52,142 nt of DNA from Rhizobiaceae bacterium (GTDB lineage Bacteria; Pseudomonadota; Alphaproteobacteria; Rhizobiales; Rhizobiaceae): assembly GCA_019635715.1 (NCBI GenBank), contig JAHBYY010000027.1, positions 1 to 52,142 of the forward strand, read 5' to 3'. Shown piece by piece: positions 22,432-31,813 of the stretch (position 1 is its first letter; each line of letters opens with the position of its first letter). Below the pieces are notes generated by a model. It was given only the letters and a program-made list of their open reading frames with translations, did no database searches and was not told the DNA's origin. A program made the position numbers and the translations under genes.

Positions 22432-23196
22432 ATGGCGGCGGCGGCAAAGGGAAGCGGCGGACCCAAGATGGCACAGGCAGGCGGCGCACAGCGCGAACCC
22501 TCGATGGAAGAGATCCTGGCGTCGATCCGGCGCATCATCGAAGACAGCGACGGGGCGCGCCGTCCCGACGAATTGCCCGCCCATGCGCAGCCGGCCAACG
22601 ACGCCGCCGGGCCGGAGGCGGTCGCTCCGGACATCGTCGCGGCGCTGGAGAGCCAGCCGGGATCGGTGATCGAGGTGGAATCGTTCCGTGCCGATCTGCG
22701 GTCGAGGGCGACCGTGGCTGAGCCGAAGGCGGGCGCCTTTCCGGCCACAAGCCGTTTCGATCCTGTCGTCGAGGCGCCGATCGCCGCCGGGAAGCCGGGC
22801 GCTGCGGCGCGCCACGACGAATGGCGCCTGGGAGTTCCGGTCGAGGAGATGGCGCAGGACTCCCACGGGGCGGACGCGTTCGCCGACGAGATTGCCAGCG
22901 CCGTCCTCGACGAGCTGGATGATGAGCCTGCCGTCGGCGCGGCGCCGACCGGACTGTCGGTCGCCGCTGCCGAGCCGCCGCGTTCGCCGCTGCTGTCCGA
23001 ACAGGCCGGCAAGCAGGTCGCGGCCGCGTTCGGCGAGCTTTCGGAGGCATTTGCGGCGCGCAGCCGCAAGAACCTGGACGAGATGGCCGAAGCGATGCTG
23101 CGTCCCCTGCTGCAGGACTGGCTGGACAACAATCTGCCGCTGCTGGTCGAGAAGCTGGTGCGCGAGGAGATCGAGCGCGTGGCGCGCGGCGCCTGA
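22432..23196 (+). CDS. popZ: Polar organising protein PopZ (DUF2497)
   Basis: A 254-residue protein with the three-part PopZ layout: N-terminal helix REPSMEEILASIRRIIEDSD (about 21-40) that binds client proteins, a long Ala/Pro/acid-rich disordered middle, and a helical C-terminus (EMAEAMLRPLLQDWLDNNLP, then LLVEKLVREEIERVARG) that drives self-assembly. PopZ forms a polar hub that holds the chromosome origin through ParB, and marks the growth pole in rhizobia. An in-frame ATG at 22468 (MAQAGGAQREPSMEE) is an equally good start. It precedes valS, the normal alphaproteobacterial arrangement. Confidence 0.92.
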   Translation: MAAAAKGSGGPKMAQAGGAQREPSMEEILASIRRIIEDSDGARRPDELPAHAQPANDAAGPEAVAPDIVAALESQPGSVIEVESFRADLRSRATVAEPKAGAFPATSRFDPVVEAPIAAGKPGAAARHDEWRLGVPVEEMAQDSHGADAFADEIASAVLDELDDEPAVGAAPTGLSVAAAEPPRSPLLSEQAGKQVAAAFGELSEAFAARSRKNLDEMAEAMLRPLLQDWLDNNLPLLVEKLVREEIERVARGA

Positions 23197-23294
23197 GGCG
23201 CGTTTCCGGCCGTTGCCGTTGAACTGAACCTCGCCGCCGCCGGCCGCGGTCGGGCCTTTCGCCGGTGGTGCCGCGCCGCGTCGACGCGCCGGTG

Positions 23295-23323
23295 TTGACT
23301 TGTCGGCGGGCATTGGGTCTTTA
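23295..23323 (+). promoter_or_regulatory. Promoter upstream of valS
   Basis: TTGACT (23295-23300) and TCTTTA (23318-23323) with a 17-base spacer, 36 bases before the valS start. Judged by similarity to sigma70-type boxes only. Confidence 0.4.
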
Positions 23324-23358
23324 CCGGCCTGCAAATTCCAGCGACCGGACGATCGATC

Positions 23359-26259
23359 ATGCTCGAGAAGACTTATGACGCCAAGGCCATTGAGCCGCGT
23401 ATCGCGGACCAATGGGCAGCGGCGGACGCCTTCCGCGCCGGCGCCGGGGCGGAAGAAGGTGCCGCGCCGTTCACCATCGTCATCCCGCCGCCGAACGTCA
23501 CCGGCTCGCTGCACATGGGCCACGCGCTCAACAACACGCTGCAGGACGTGCTGGTCCGATTCAACCGGATGCGCGGGCGCAACGTGCTCTGGCAGCCGGG
23601 CATGGACCATGCCGGCATCGCGACGCAGATGGTCGTCGAGCGCCAGCTCGCCGCCAAGGGCATCGCACGGCGCGACATGGATCGCGGCGAGTTCGTCCGG
23701 CGCGTCTGGGACTGGAAGGAGGAGTCGGGCGGCTCGATCATCAACCAGCTCAAGCGGCTCGGCGCGTCCTGCGACTGGTCGCGCGAGCGCTTCACCATGG
23801 ATGAAGGCCTGTCGGAGGCCGTGCTGGAAGTGTTCGTCACCCTCTACAAGGAGGGCCTGATCTACCGCGGCAAGCGGCTGGTCAACTGGGATCCGAAATT
23901 CGAGACGGCGATCTCCGACCTCGAAGTCGAGAGCAAGGACGTCGACGGCCATATGTGGCACTTCAAATATCCGCTGGCCGGCGGCGAGACCTACACCTAT
24001 GTCGAGAAGGACGCTGAAGGGAATGTCGTGCTCAGCGAAGAGCGCGACTACATCTCGATCGCGACGACGCGGCCCGAGACGATGCTGGGTGACGGCGCGG
24101 TCGCGGTGCATCCGGATGACGAGCGCTACCGCCCGATCGTCGGCAAGCTCTGCGAAATCCCGGTCGGGCCGAAGGAGCATCGCCGCCTGATCCCGATCAT
24201 CACCGACGAATATCCCGATCCGACTTTCGGCTCCGGTGCGGTCAAGATCACCGGCGCGCATGATTTCAACGACTATCAGGTCGCCAAGCGCAACGGCATT
24301 CCCCTGTATCGCCTGATGGACCGTCAGGCGCGGATGCGGGCCGACGGCGAGGACTATGCCACGGAATCCGCCAAGGCGATGCAGATCGCGAAGACAGGCG
24401 ACCTGCCGAGCGAGGCTGCCGTCGACGACATCAATCTGGTGCCGGAAGACTATCGCGGCCTCGACCGCTACGAGGCGCGCAAGCGCATTGTCGCCGCCAT
24501 CGACGCGGATGGCCTCGCGGTCACGCGGCTGGACGCGGAAGGCAATGCAGTGCCGTTCGTCGAGTCCAAGAAGATCACCCAGCCGTTCGGCGACCGCTCC
24601 GGCGTCGTCATCGAGCCGATGCTGACGGACCAGTGGTTCGCCGATGCCGAAACGCTGGCCAGGCCCGCGATGGCGTCTGTGCGCGAGGGCCGCACATCGT
24701 TCGTGCCGAAGGTCTGGGAGAAGACCTATTTCGACTGGATGGAGAACATCCAGCCCTGGTGCATCTCGCGCCAATTGTGGTGGGGGCACCAGATTCCCGC
24801 CTGGTACGGGCCGGACGGGCAGGTCTTCGTCGAGAAGGACGAGGAAACCGCGCTGAACGCAGCGATCCAGCACTATATCGCGCATGAAGGCCCGTGGAAG
24901 GCCTGGGTCGAGGAACAGCTCGAGAATTTCGAGCCCGGCAAGATCCTGACCCGCGACGAGGACGTGCTCGACACCTGGTTCTCGTCGGCGCTGTGGCCGT
25001 TCTCGACGCTCGGCTGGCCCGAAAGGACCGAGGAACTCAAGACCCACTACCAGACCGACGTTCTGGTCACCGGCTTCGACATCATCTTCTTCTGGGTCGC
25101 CCGCATGATGATGATGGGTCTGCACTTCATGGAAGAGGAGCCGTTCCACACGGTCTACGTCCATGCCCTGGTGCGCGACAAGAGCGGCGCCAAGATGTCG
25201 AAGTCGAAGGGCAACGTCATCGATCCGCTCGACCTGATCGACGAGTACGGCGCCGATGCGCTGCGCTTCACTCTGGCGATCATGGCGGCGCAGGGCCGCG
25301 ACGTGAAGCTCGATCCGGCGCGCATCGCCGGCTACCGGAATTTCGGCACCAAGCTGTGGAACGCCACACGCTTCGCCGAGATGAACGGGGTGAGGCGCAA
25401 CGACGATTTCTGGCTGAGCGACGCCAGCCTGACCGTCAACCGCTGGATCCTGACCGAGCTGACGCATGCGGCGAAGGCCGTCACCGAGGGCATCGAGACC
25501 TACCGCTTCAACGAGGCTGCGGGTGCTGCCTACCGTTTCGTCTGGAACACGTTCTGCGACTGGTACCTCGAATTGCTGAAACCCGTCTTCGCCGGGACGG
25601 ACGACGACGCGAAGGCCGAGAGCCAGGCCGTGGCGGCGTTCGTGCTGGACGAGATCTACAAGCTGCTTCATCCGATCATGCCGTTCATCACCGAGGAACT
25701 GTGGGCGCACACCGCCGGCGAGGGGCGGCAGCGCGACACGCTGATCTGCCATGCGCGCTGGCCGCAGCCGGACTTCGAGGACGAGGATGCCGCGAGCGAG
25801 ATCAACTGGCTGGTCGATCTCGTCTCGGGCATCCGCTCGGTCCGCTCGGAGATGAACGTGCCGGCCGGCGCGGTCGCGCCGCTGGTCGTCACCGGCGCTT
25901 CGCAGATCACCAGGGATCGGCTCGTCCGCCACGAGGCGGCGATCAAGCGGCTGGCACGCGTCGACGCGATCAGCCATGCCGAAGCGCCGCCGCCCGCCTC
26001 CGCGCAGCTCGTGGTCGCAGAGGCGACGATGTGCGTTCCGCTCGGCTCGCTGATCGATCTCTCGGTCGAGGCGGCGCGCCTGCAGAAGGAACTCGGCAAG
26101 GCGACCGAAGAGGTGGCGCGCATCCTCAAGAAGCTCTCCAACGAACGCTTCGTCGCCAATGCCGCGCCGGAGGTGGTGGAGGCCGAGCGCGAAAAGCTTG
26201 CCGAATACCAGGCTTCGCAGGAGCGGCTGAACGTGGCGCTGTCGCGGGTCCGGGTCTGA
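23359..26259 (+). CDS. valS: Valyl-tRNA synthetase
   Basis: A 966-residue class I synthetase that charges tRNA-Val. HIGH motif is HMGH at 52-55 in PPPNVTGSLHMGH, KMSKS is at 612-616 (GAKMSKSKGNVIDP), the CP1 editing domain with TTRPETMLGD is between them, and the C-terminal valine-specific coiled-coil arm (VEAARLQKELGKATEEVARI) closes the protein. Length is normal. The ATG at 23359 directly begins the conserved MLEKTYDAKAIEPRI. A GC-rich hairpin after the gene (GCGCGGGC 26321-26328 with GCCCGCGC 26338-26345) may end transcription. Confidence 0.97.
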   Translation: MLEKTYDAKAIEPRIADQWAAADAFRAGAGAEEGAAPFTIVIPPPNVTGSLHMGHALNNTLQDVLVRFNRMRGRNVLWQPGMDHAGIATQMVVERQLAAKGIARRDMDRGEFVRRVWDWKEESGGSIINQLKRLGASCDWSRERFTMDEGLSEAVLEVFVTLYKEGLIYRGKRLVNWDPKFETAISDLEVESKDVDGHMWHFKYPLAGGETYTYVEKDAEGNVVLSEERDYISIATTRPETMLGDGAVAVHPDDERYRPIVGKLCEIPVGPKEHRRLIPIITDEYPDPTFGSGAVKITGAHDFNDYQVAKRNGIPLYRLMDRQARMRADGEDYATESAKAMQIAKTGDLPSEAAVDDINLVPEDYRGLDRYEARKRIVAAIDADGLAVTRLDAEGNAVPFVESKKITQPFGDRSGVVIEPMLTDQWFADAETLARPAMASVREGRTSFVPKVWEKTYFDWMENIQPWCISRQLWWGHQIPAWYGPDGQVFVEKDEETALNAAIQHYIAHEGPWKAWVEEQLENFEPGKILTRDEDVLDTWFSSALWPFSTLGWPERTEELKTHYQTDVLVTGFDIIFFWVARMMMMGLHFMEEEPFHTVYVHALVRDKSGAKMSKSKGNVIDPLDLIDEYGADALRFTLAIMAAQGRDVKLDPARIAGYRNFGTKLWNATRFAEMNGVRRNDDFWLSDASLTVNRWILTELTHAAKAVTEGIETYRFNEAAGAAYRFVWNTFCDWYLELLKPVFAGTDDDAKAESQAVAAFVLDEIYKLLHPIMPFITEELWAHTAGEGRQRDTLICHARWPQPDFEDEDAASEINWLVDLVSGIRSVRSEMNVPAGAVAPLVVTGASQITRDRLVRHEAAIKRLARVDAISHAEAPPPASAQLVVAEATMCVPLGSLIDLSVEAARLQKELGKATEEVARILKKLSNERFVANAAPEVVEAEREKLAEYQASQERLNVALSRVRV

Positions 26260-26602
26260 TTGATTCGGGCTTCGCCGGGGCTCCCGCCCGGCCTTCCGCA
26301 GGGGCTCCCTTAAGGTAAGCGCGCGGGCACGGACAAGGCCCGCGCACGTTTCCGCCACGATGTTGCCGCAATGCTACAATGTCCCGAAAAACCAGCGATT
26401 TCGGCGGTTTCCGGCGTCGTGCATCGACCATTTGTGACAATTCCTTATCGAATTCGGCGAAATCTGGTCGCCATGCGGGGGTGTGGGCCCGTGCGCGCCG
26501 GTGACGCGTCGAACGTGGGTGCGGCGCGGCCCGGCGGAGGGAGTTGCGGCCCGGGGTGAAAACGCTCAACACTTTCCGACGGCACGTGTGGGAGGTCGTT
26601 TG
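26260..26602. other. 343-base gap between valS and the FadL-type gene
   Basis: Contains an 8-bp GC-rich hairpin (26321-26345, followed by ACGTTT), an AT-richer patch around 26385-26465 including the short palindrome TTGTGACAA, which may hold the promoter of the porin gene, and a strong ribosome site GGGAGG at 26590-26595. I see no gene. Confidence 0.5.
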
Positions 26603-27856
26603 ATGAGAATACTGAGTGCGGTGGCGGGCGTTTCCGTTCTTCTGGCGTCCGGATCGGCCTTTGCCGGCGGTCTCGAACGCGGCGGCTACAATATCGATCT
26701 GCTGTTCGATCCGGCGCGGGTGACGGGCGAGGCCTCGGCGACCTATGTCTCGCCGCAGCGCAAGATCGACAATGCGCGCGACACCGATCCGACCGACGGC
26801 ATCGGCACCACCGGCGCGGGCGGCGGACAGACCGACGGCATCCGCGCCACCAGCGACTATTGGGTGCCGCGCGTCGGCATGAAGGTCGGCATCGTCGAGG
26901 GCGTCGATTGCATGATCGACTACTCGCAGCCGTGGGGCGCCGATTTCGATCCGGGCTCGAACTGGGCCGGCGTCAACCACAACATCGTCACCGTGGTGAA
27001 CAGCGACAATTACGCCGGCACCTGCTCCTACAAGTTCCAGGCCGGCAAGGGGCAACTGCGCTTCATCGGCGGCGCCTTCTACCAGGAGATCGACGGCTAC
27101 AAGGACCGGCAGGTGCATCCCGGCCGGCCCGGCCTGTTTACCGGCATCGGCCATCTCGAACTCGAGACGGACGGCTGGGGCTGGCGGGCCGGCGTCGCCT
27201 ATGAGATCCCGGAGATCGCCTTCCGCGCCAGCCTCGTCTACAACGCCGAGGTCAAGCTCGACTCGATCACCGGCATCGTCGACCTGACGCAGGCACCGGG
27301 AGTGCCGGGCAGCGGCGGCTCGGTGCTCAACGTCTTCGGGTCCGCCGAGATGCCGCAGTCGGTGGAGCTGAAGGTCCAGAGCGGCATCGCGCCCGGCTGG
27401 CTGGCCTTCGGCTCGGTCAAGTGGGTCGACTGGAGCGTGCTGCAGACGGTGGCCTTCTGCTCGACGGCGATCAAGGCCGCGGGGCTCGGCTGCAGCTATG
27501 GCGGCCCCGGCTTCGTGACCTCGCTCGACCTGCTCTACCGGGATGGCTGGACGGTCAGCGGCGGCATCGGCCACAAGTTCACCGACCAGATCAGCGGTTC
27601 GGCCTCGATCACCTGGGACCGCGGCACCTCGACCGGCCTCGGCACGCAGACCGACACCTGGCTGTTCTCGGCCGGCGCCTCCTACACGCCCACCGAGAAT
27701 GTCGAGTTCAGGCTCGGCGGCGCGGCCGGCATCCTGACCAGCGGCTCGTCGGGCGTCGTCGTCAAGGACGGCGTGGCCTTCGGCACCGACGTCGCCTACG
27801 ATTTCGGCAACGACTTCATCGGCGCGCTGTCGGGCAGCATCAAGGTCAAGTTCTGA
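26603..27856 (+). CDS. OmpP1/FadL family outer-membrane transporter
   Basis: A 417-residue outer-membrane protein. It has a signal peptide (MRILSAVAGVSVLLASGSAF, cleavage after AFA), then the hydrophobic N-terminal plug-like start (GGLERGGYNIDLLFDPARVT) and alternating beta strands through to the terminal aromatic-type strand ending IKVKF. FadL proteins let long-chain fatty acids and other hydrophobic compounds pass the outer membrane. ATG at 26603, 7 bases after GGGAGG. It is a single-gene unit with a strong terminator. Confidence 0.87.
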   Translation: MRILSAVAGVSVLLASGSAFAGGLERGGYNIDLLFDPARVTGEASATYVSPQRKIDNARDTDPTDGIGTTGAGGGQTDGIRATSDYWVPRVGMKVGIVEGVDCMIDYSQPWGADFDPGSNWAGVNHNIVTVVNSDNYAGTCSYKFQAGKGQLRFIGGAFYQEIDGYKDRQVHPGRPGLFTGIGHLELETDGWGWRAGVAYEIPEIAFRASLVYNAEVKLDSITGIVDLTQAPGVPGSGGSVLNVFGSAEMPQSVELKVQSGIAPGWLAFGSVKWVDWSVLQTVAFCSTAIKAAGLGCSYGGPGFVTSLDLLYRDGWTVSGGIGHKFTDQISGSASITWDRGTSTGLGTQTDTWLFSAGASYTPTENVEFRLGGAAGILTSGSSGVVVKDGVAFGTDVAYDFGNDFIGALSGSIKVKF

Positions 27857-27884
27857 CGGCGCGGCATTTGCACCCGACGCGGCG

Positions 27885-27915
27885 AGGGGGAGGATTTTCT
27901 CCCCCTTTTTCTTTG
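27885..27915 (+). terminator. Rho-independent terminator after the FadL-type gene
   Basis: AGGGGGAG (27885-27892), loop GATTTT, CTCCCCCT (27899-27906), then TTTTCTTTG. Strong stem and U tract. Confidence 0.88.
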
Positions 27916-27938
27916 CCGGAACGGTAAGCGGCGCGGCC

Positions 27939-28418
27939 TCAGCCGCGGCGGGCCGCGTCGATCTTCGCCACATCGATCTTGCGCATGCTCATCATGGCGT
28001 CGAAGGCGCGCTTGGCCTCGGCGCCGCCGGCCGTCATCGCCTCGGTCAGGGTGCGCGGCGTGATCTGCCAGTTGACGCCCCAGCGATCCTTGCACCAGCC
28101 GCATTCGCTCTCCGCGCCGCCGTTGCCGACGATGGCATTCCAGTAGCGGTCGGTCTCCGCCTGGTCGTCGGTGGCGATCTGGAAGGAGAAGGCTTCCGAC
28201 TGCTTGAACATCGGTCCGCCGTTGAGCCCGATGCAGGGAATGCCGCAGACGGTGAACTCGACCACCAGCACGTCGCCCGCGCTGCTGCCCGGATTGTCGC
28301 TGGGCGAGCGCCAGACATTGCCGACCTTCGAATCCGGGAACACCGAGGCGTAGAAATTGGCGGCCGCCTCGGCCTCCCTGTCGTACCAGATGCAGATCTT
28401 GTTCTTCGGGATGGGCAT
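27939..28418 (-). CDS. PhnB-like VOC-fold protein (3-demethylubiquinone-9 3-methyltransferase domain)
   Basis: A 159-residue protein of the 3-dmu-9_3-mt/PhnB-like branch of the VOC superfamily. It begins NKICIWYDREAEAAANFYAS and contains GIPCIGLNGGPMFKQSEAFS, FQIATDDQAETDRYW and CGWCKDRWGVNWQI, the normal family blocks. The ATG at 28418 has GGAGG 8 bases upstream; the frame stays open further upstream without coding features. Despite the domain name no methyltransferase activity is expected; the family is linked to glyoxalase-type folds of unknown substrate. Confidence 0.88.
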   Translation of the reverse strand: MPIPKNKICIWYDREAEAAANFYASVFPDSKVGNVWRSPSDNPGSSAGDVLVVEFTVCGIPCIGLNGGPMFKQSEAFSFQIATDDQAETDRYWNAIVGNGGAESECGWCKDRWGVNWQITPRTLTEAMTAGGAEAKRAFDAMMSMRKIDVAKIDAARRG

Positions 28419-28655
28419 GGGTGTGTTCCTCCGGGTTGAAGTCGGCTCGCAGAATGAACGGCGGCTGCTGCAAGGACGTTCCGGCCCGGTTGCGGCCGAC
28501 ACGCCTTGGATCACAATCGGCAGAGAAGGCAGAGGCCCGGCTGCGTCCCGCGAGGCGAGATAGGGGCGCGGCCGCCGGGCACATGACAACAGCTCGCCCA
28601 GCGCAGCCTTTCGGCGCGACATCGAATCCTTCGATTGAGGCCCGGCTTGCGCGGC

Positions 28656-29363
28656 TCATGACGTGTCGGCGCGGCTGAGCGCGAAGCGCGCCAACTCGTC
28701 CGCATGGGCGAGAATGCCGTGAACCTCGTGCCGGCAGGTGCCGCGCGAGCGCGGCGACCGAGGCCGGCGCAGCGGCGGACGAGCAACGGCCTTCCACGCC
28801 GGGCCGGAAAGCCTCGGCGTCTTCGCCGCATCCACGACGCGACCATCGCGCCCTTGCCGCGCCTGCCAGCGCGCGAAGCGTTGCGCCTGCTTCGGCAGGT
28901 CGTCCAATGCGGCGGCCAGCGCCTGCAACCGAAGGCGCAGCCGGGCCGCGTCGAGCTCGTCGTCGGGCGAGGGTTTTGGCGGGAGCGCCACCGGATCGCT
29001 GATGCCGGGGACCGAGATACGGGGACCGCGATGGGCCGGCACATAGGACCGCCGTGGCGCGAAGGGACGACAGGGCGGATCGAGCAGCGGCAGGGTGCAA
29101 GGGCGCGGACGGCTTTTCATGCGTAGCGGGGTCTTCGACGTGCGCCCACGCCGGGGCGGCAATGTGACGAAGAGACCGTGCGCCAGGGCGATCGCAAGGC
29201 GGCGCGCCGCTGCTTCCGCCGGCCGCAACAGGCGCAGCACCGCGTTGCGCAGGCGGCGCGGCAGGGTGGCGCGACTGGTGTCGATGCCCGCCATGGCGAT
29301 GAGCGCGACGACGATGCGCACCAGCGCCCGCCGGTTGCTGTCGATCCCGAGATATCCGTCCAT
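28656..29363 (-). CDS. Hypothetical protein, Arg/Pro-rich
   Basis: A 235-residue protein of unknown function. It starts MDGYLGIDSNRRALVRIVVA with a hydrophobic stretch near 14-27 (LVRIVVALIAMAGI), followed by an alpha-helical Arg/Leu-rich part (RRLRNAVLRLLRPAEAAARR) and a long Pro/Arg-rich middle before a helical C-terminal region (RLRLRLQALAAALDDLPKQA). The ATG at 29363 is supported by AAAGGAG 9 bases upstream. Similar Arg/Pro-rich proteins with one N-terminal hydrophobic helix occur in Mesorhizobium, from memory. High GC makes a chance frame possible, but the ribosome site favours a real gene. Confidence 0.55.
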   Translation of the reverse strand: MDGYLGIDSNRRALVRIVVALIAMAGIDTSRATLPRRLRNAVLRLLRPAEAAARRLAIALAHGLFVTLPPRRGRTSKTPLRMKSRPRPCTLPLLDPPCRPFAPRRSYVPAHRGPRISVPGISDPVALPPKPSPDDELDAARLRLRLQALAAALDDLPKQAQRFARWQARQGRDGRVVDAAKTPRLSGPAWKAVARPPLRRPRSPRSRGTCRHEVHGILAHADELARFALSRADTS

Positions 29364-29520
29364 CGCCGCCGCTCCTTTCTCTGCGGTGAAGGAGTGTGGG
29401 GCAGGGCGGGAAAGGGGGGATAAAGCTGTGGGATCGTCGTCCTCGCACAAGCGTAGCGCGACCCGAGGATTCGTGCTCGGGCGAAAGCGGCAGTGTGGGG
29501 CGGCGGGCGAAGGGCGCCCT

Positions 29521-29556
29521 ATCTCCCCCCTTGCGGGGCAGGGCAATCGCATATGA
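29521..29556. repeat. Rhizobial intergenic repeat, inverted copy
   Basis: GGGGCAGGGCAATCGCATATG at 29535-29555 is the reverse complement of the unit at 29719-29740 and 29772-29793, with ATCTCCCCCC before it. A related copy lies at 36739-36757. Confidence 0.7.
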
Positions 29557-29718
29557 CTTTGCCGGTAGAATCCCATTCCTTTTTGGGACCCAGGGGGCCA
29601 AGGGCGGTCCTGCGTCCGGTGAATCGGAACAAGAACCAAGCAGAATCGAAAGCGGAACGGCGGCTTCGCTCGCGATCCACGCTTCGGCCGTTGGAGAATG
29701 TAGTTCTCCGCCAAAAGC

Positions 29719-29793
29719 CATATGCGATTGCCCTGCCCCTTGTGGGGAGGGGTTAGGGGCGGGGGTAGCCTCATATGCGATTGCCCTGCCCCT
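29719..29793. repeat. Two direct copies of a 22-base intergenic repeat
   Basis: CATATGCGATTGCCCTGCCCCT-type unit at 29719-29740 and again at 29772-29793, identical over 22 bases, separated by 31 G-rich bases. The second copy runs into CAAGGGGGAGATTGG. Part of the same family as 29521-29556. Confidence 0.75.
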
Positions 29794-29870
29794 CAAGGGG
29801 GAGATTGGCAGCTTCAGCACCGCTGCCCATGCTCTATTGCCGCTACGTAGCGACACGGAGACAATTGGCT

Positions 29871-29917
29871 GATCTCCCCCCATGAGGGGGAGATGTCCGG
29901 CAGGACAGAGGGGGGTG
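29871..29917. repeat. Hairpin repeat of the CTCCCCC/GGGGGAG type
   Basis: ATCTCCCCC (29872-29880) pairs perfectly with GGGGGAGAT (29886-29894) around CATGA; GTCC-GGCA-GGAC follows. This double-hairpin form is common between genes in Mesorhizobium and Rhizobium. Confidence 0.7.
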
Positions 29918-30012
29918 CATAGCGACCCAGACATAAGTTCAGCCTGGCTAAAGACTGCCCGTGGGGCTTGGAGCATGCCATGGGCGCGCCGTCGCGATGT
30001 CGGGCTTTCCAT

Positions 30013-31359
30013 TCAGCCCGTGACCGGCAGGCCGCGCTCGGCGGCGACGATCTCCAGCACCTCGCCGAGAATGCCGGCGATCTCGCCGATCTGCTCCTCG
30101 GTCACGATCAGCGGCGGGGCGACCATGATGCTGTCGCCCTGCACACCGCCCTTCACCCTGCGCGAATAGACGATGAGCCCGCGCTCGTAGGCGAGTTCCA
30201 GCACCCGCTGGTGAACCTTCCAGGCCGGCGGCAGCACCTGCATGGTGGCCTTGTCGGCGACCATCTCGAAGGCGGTCATCAGGCCCTTGCCGCGCACGTC
30301 GCCGATGAACGGAAAGCGCTCCGCCAGACCGCGCAGCGCATCCAGCAGCACATCGCCCATCGTCGCGGCATTGGCGATCAGCTCGAGCCGGTCCATCTCG
30401 CGCATCACCGCGAGCCCCGCGGCGCAGGCGAGCGGATTGCCGGCATAGGTGTGGCCGTGCTGGAAGCCGCCCATGGCGAGGATGGGCTTGACGATCCGGT
30501 CGGGCGCCGCAAGCGCGCCGAGCGGCATGTAGCCGGAGCCGATGCCCTTCGACAGCGCGACGATGTCGGGACGGCAGTTCCAATGGTCGCCGCCGAGGAA
30601 TTTTCCGGTGCGGCCGATGCCGCTCATCACCTCGTCGTGGATCAGCAGGATGCCGTGGCGGTCGCAGATCTCGCGGATGCGCGCATAATAGCTGTCCGGC
30701 GCGACGAGCGCGGCGGTGGCGGCGCCGCCGATCGGCTCCATGATGAAGCCGAGCACGCTCTCCGGCCCCTCGGCCAGGATTTTGTCCTCGAGCATGTCGG
30801 CATAGCGCAGGCCGCGCTCCTCCAGCGAGAGGTTGTCGCGGTCGCGATAGGCGGTCGGTGCCGGCACCGTCGGCATCATGGCGATCTGGTCGGCGAAGCT
30901 GTCGGTGAGCAGGCCGTCGCCGGTGACGGCGAGCGAGCCGTAGGTGCCGCCGTGATAGGAGGGCATGCGGCCGATGATCTTTCGCCGACCCGGCTGGCCT
31001 GTGGCGACCGCCCATTGGCGGGCCAGTTTCAGACAGGATTCCACCGCTTCCGAGCCGCCGGAGACGAAGAAGATGCGGTCGAGGCCGGCCGGCAGCCGCT
31101 CGGCCAGCATGCGGGCGAGATCTTCCGCCGGCTGGTTCTCGAAATGCAGGCGATAGGCGAAGGTGGTCTTCTCCATCTGCGCCTTCATGGCGTCGAGCAC
31201 GGCGCGGTTGCCGTAGCCGAGATTGACCGCCACCGGCCCGCTCGCCGCATCGATGAAGCGGCGGCCGTCCTGCGTCCACAGATGGATGCCCTCGGCCCGT
31301 TCGACCAGCGGGCGGCGCAGGTCGGCGAGATAGAAGAGGTGCGACGGGCGCTGGTCCAT
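30013..31359 (-). CDS. Class III aminotransferase (omega-aminotransferase family)
   Basis: A 448-residue PLP enzyme. The PLP lysine is K271 (VALSKGIGSGYMPLGA), the ring-nitrogen aspartate is D242 in HDEVMSGIGRTGKF, and phosphate-binding SGGSEAVE is at 100-107. The family moves amino groups from omega-amino acids or amines to pyruvate or 2-oxoglutarate. Substrate cannot be fixed; beta-alanine/taurine/putrescine-type transaminases are closest in form. The start at 31359 has CAGGAG 6 bases upstream. The gene is alone between two repeat-rich gaps. Confidence 0.9.
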   Translation of the reverse strand: MDQRPSHLFYLADLRRPLVERAEGIHLWTQDGRRFIDAASGPVAVNLGYGNRAVLDAMKAQMEKTTFAYRLHFENQPAEDLARMLAERLPAGLDRIFFVSGGSEAVESCLKLARQWAVATGQPGRRKIIGRMPSYHGGTYGSLAVTGDGLLTDSFADQIAMMPTVPAPTAYRDRDNLSLEERGLRYADMLEDKILAEGPESVLGFIMEPIGGAATAALVAPDSYYARIREICDRHGILLIHDEVMSGIGRTGKFLGGDHWNCRPDIVALSKGIGSGYMPLGALAAPDRIVKPILAMGGFQHGHTYAGNPLACAAGLAVMREMDRLELIANAATMGDVLLDALRGLAERFPFIGDVRGKGLMTAFEMVADKATMQVLPPAWKVHQRVLELAYERGLIVYSRRVKGGVQGDSIMVAPPLIVTEEQIGEIAGILGEVLEIVAAERGLPVTG

Positions 31360-31459
31360 GCAAACTCCTGCGCGCAAAGGCGGCTGGGTGCCTGTCCTAG
31401 CCGAGTTTTCGGCGCCGGTCACCAAGGCCGGTGGCTCCACGTTTCGACCGGAGGCGCCG

Positions 31460-31510
31460 CCCCTCACTGCCCTGCCGGGCATCTCTCCCCGCCAGCGGGG
31501 AGAGATGCGC
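31460..31510. repeat. Intergenic hairpin repeat
   Basis: CATCTCTCCCCGC (31480-31492) and GCGGGGAGAGATG (31495-31507) are perfect 13-base arms, preceded by CCCTGCCGGG. Same family as 36598-36653. Confidence 0.72.
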
Positions 31511-31578
31511 TTTCGTTGATGATTTCGACAATCGCCGACCTTGCGGAAGGAGAACCGCCGGTCGCTGGGCGTGGCTCC

Positions 31579-31657
31579 CATCCTCTCCCTCCGGAGGGCA
31601 AGGCAAACGCATTTCAGGCTACCCCCACCCCTGACCCCTCCCCGCAAGGGGGAGGGG
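31579..31657. repeat. Intergenic repeat with 9-bp hairpin
   Basis: CCCCTCCCC (31635-31643) pairs with GGGGAGGGG (31649-31657); upstream part CTCCGGAGGGCAAGGCAAAC resembles a worn copy of the 29719 unit. Confidence 0.6.
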
Positions 31658-31813
31658 AACCGGTCCGAAGGGCGGGCGGTACGGACCCGGCACCGCATCT
31701 CCACGATGCGCTTTTCGAGCGTTTGCCCGCACTCCGTGGCGAAGGCGGAAAGCAAGGGGCGCAGCAAGGCCTGACCGCCGCAGCCCCGTCCGGCGGTCGT
31801 CGAGGCGAAGACC

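Larger units (their letters stand above)
29364..30012. other. 649-base gap made largely of intergenic repeats
   Basis: No gene is seen. It holds at least three copies of a repeat containing GCATATG or CATATGC next to a GATTGCCCTGCC-type tract, C-rich hairpins (29791-29804 and 29872-29894) and a CCTCGCACAAGCGTAGCGCG unit near 29441-29470. They are given separately below. Confidence 0.6.
31360..31813. other. 454-base gap with two hairpin repeats
   Basis: Contains the perfect hairpins at 31480-31507 and 31635-31657 and degenerate copies of the same intergenic repeats (GGCAAACGCATTTCAGGCTA near 31601-31621). I see no coding sequence with a ribosome site. Confidence 0.6.

Noticed and set aside
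19855-26358. A 2167-codon open frame on the minus strand across pcm, tolC, popZ and valS
   Set aside because: It is antisense to four well-supported genes, has an Arg/Gly/His-rich composition typical of a GC-rich shadow frame, and shows no domain.
28419-28655. N-terminal extension of the PhnB-like gene (open to 28622)
   Set aside because: The extra residues have no conserved sequence, and GGAGG with correct spacing supports the start at 28418.
29719-29793. Two 22-base direct repeats with a 31-base spacer, CRISPR-like in size
   Set aside because: Only two copies, the spacer is a G-rich part of the same repeat family, other copies are scattered and inverted, and no cas gene is present.
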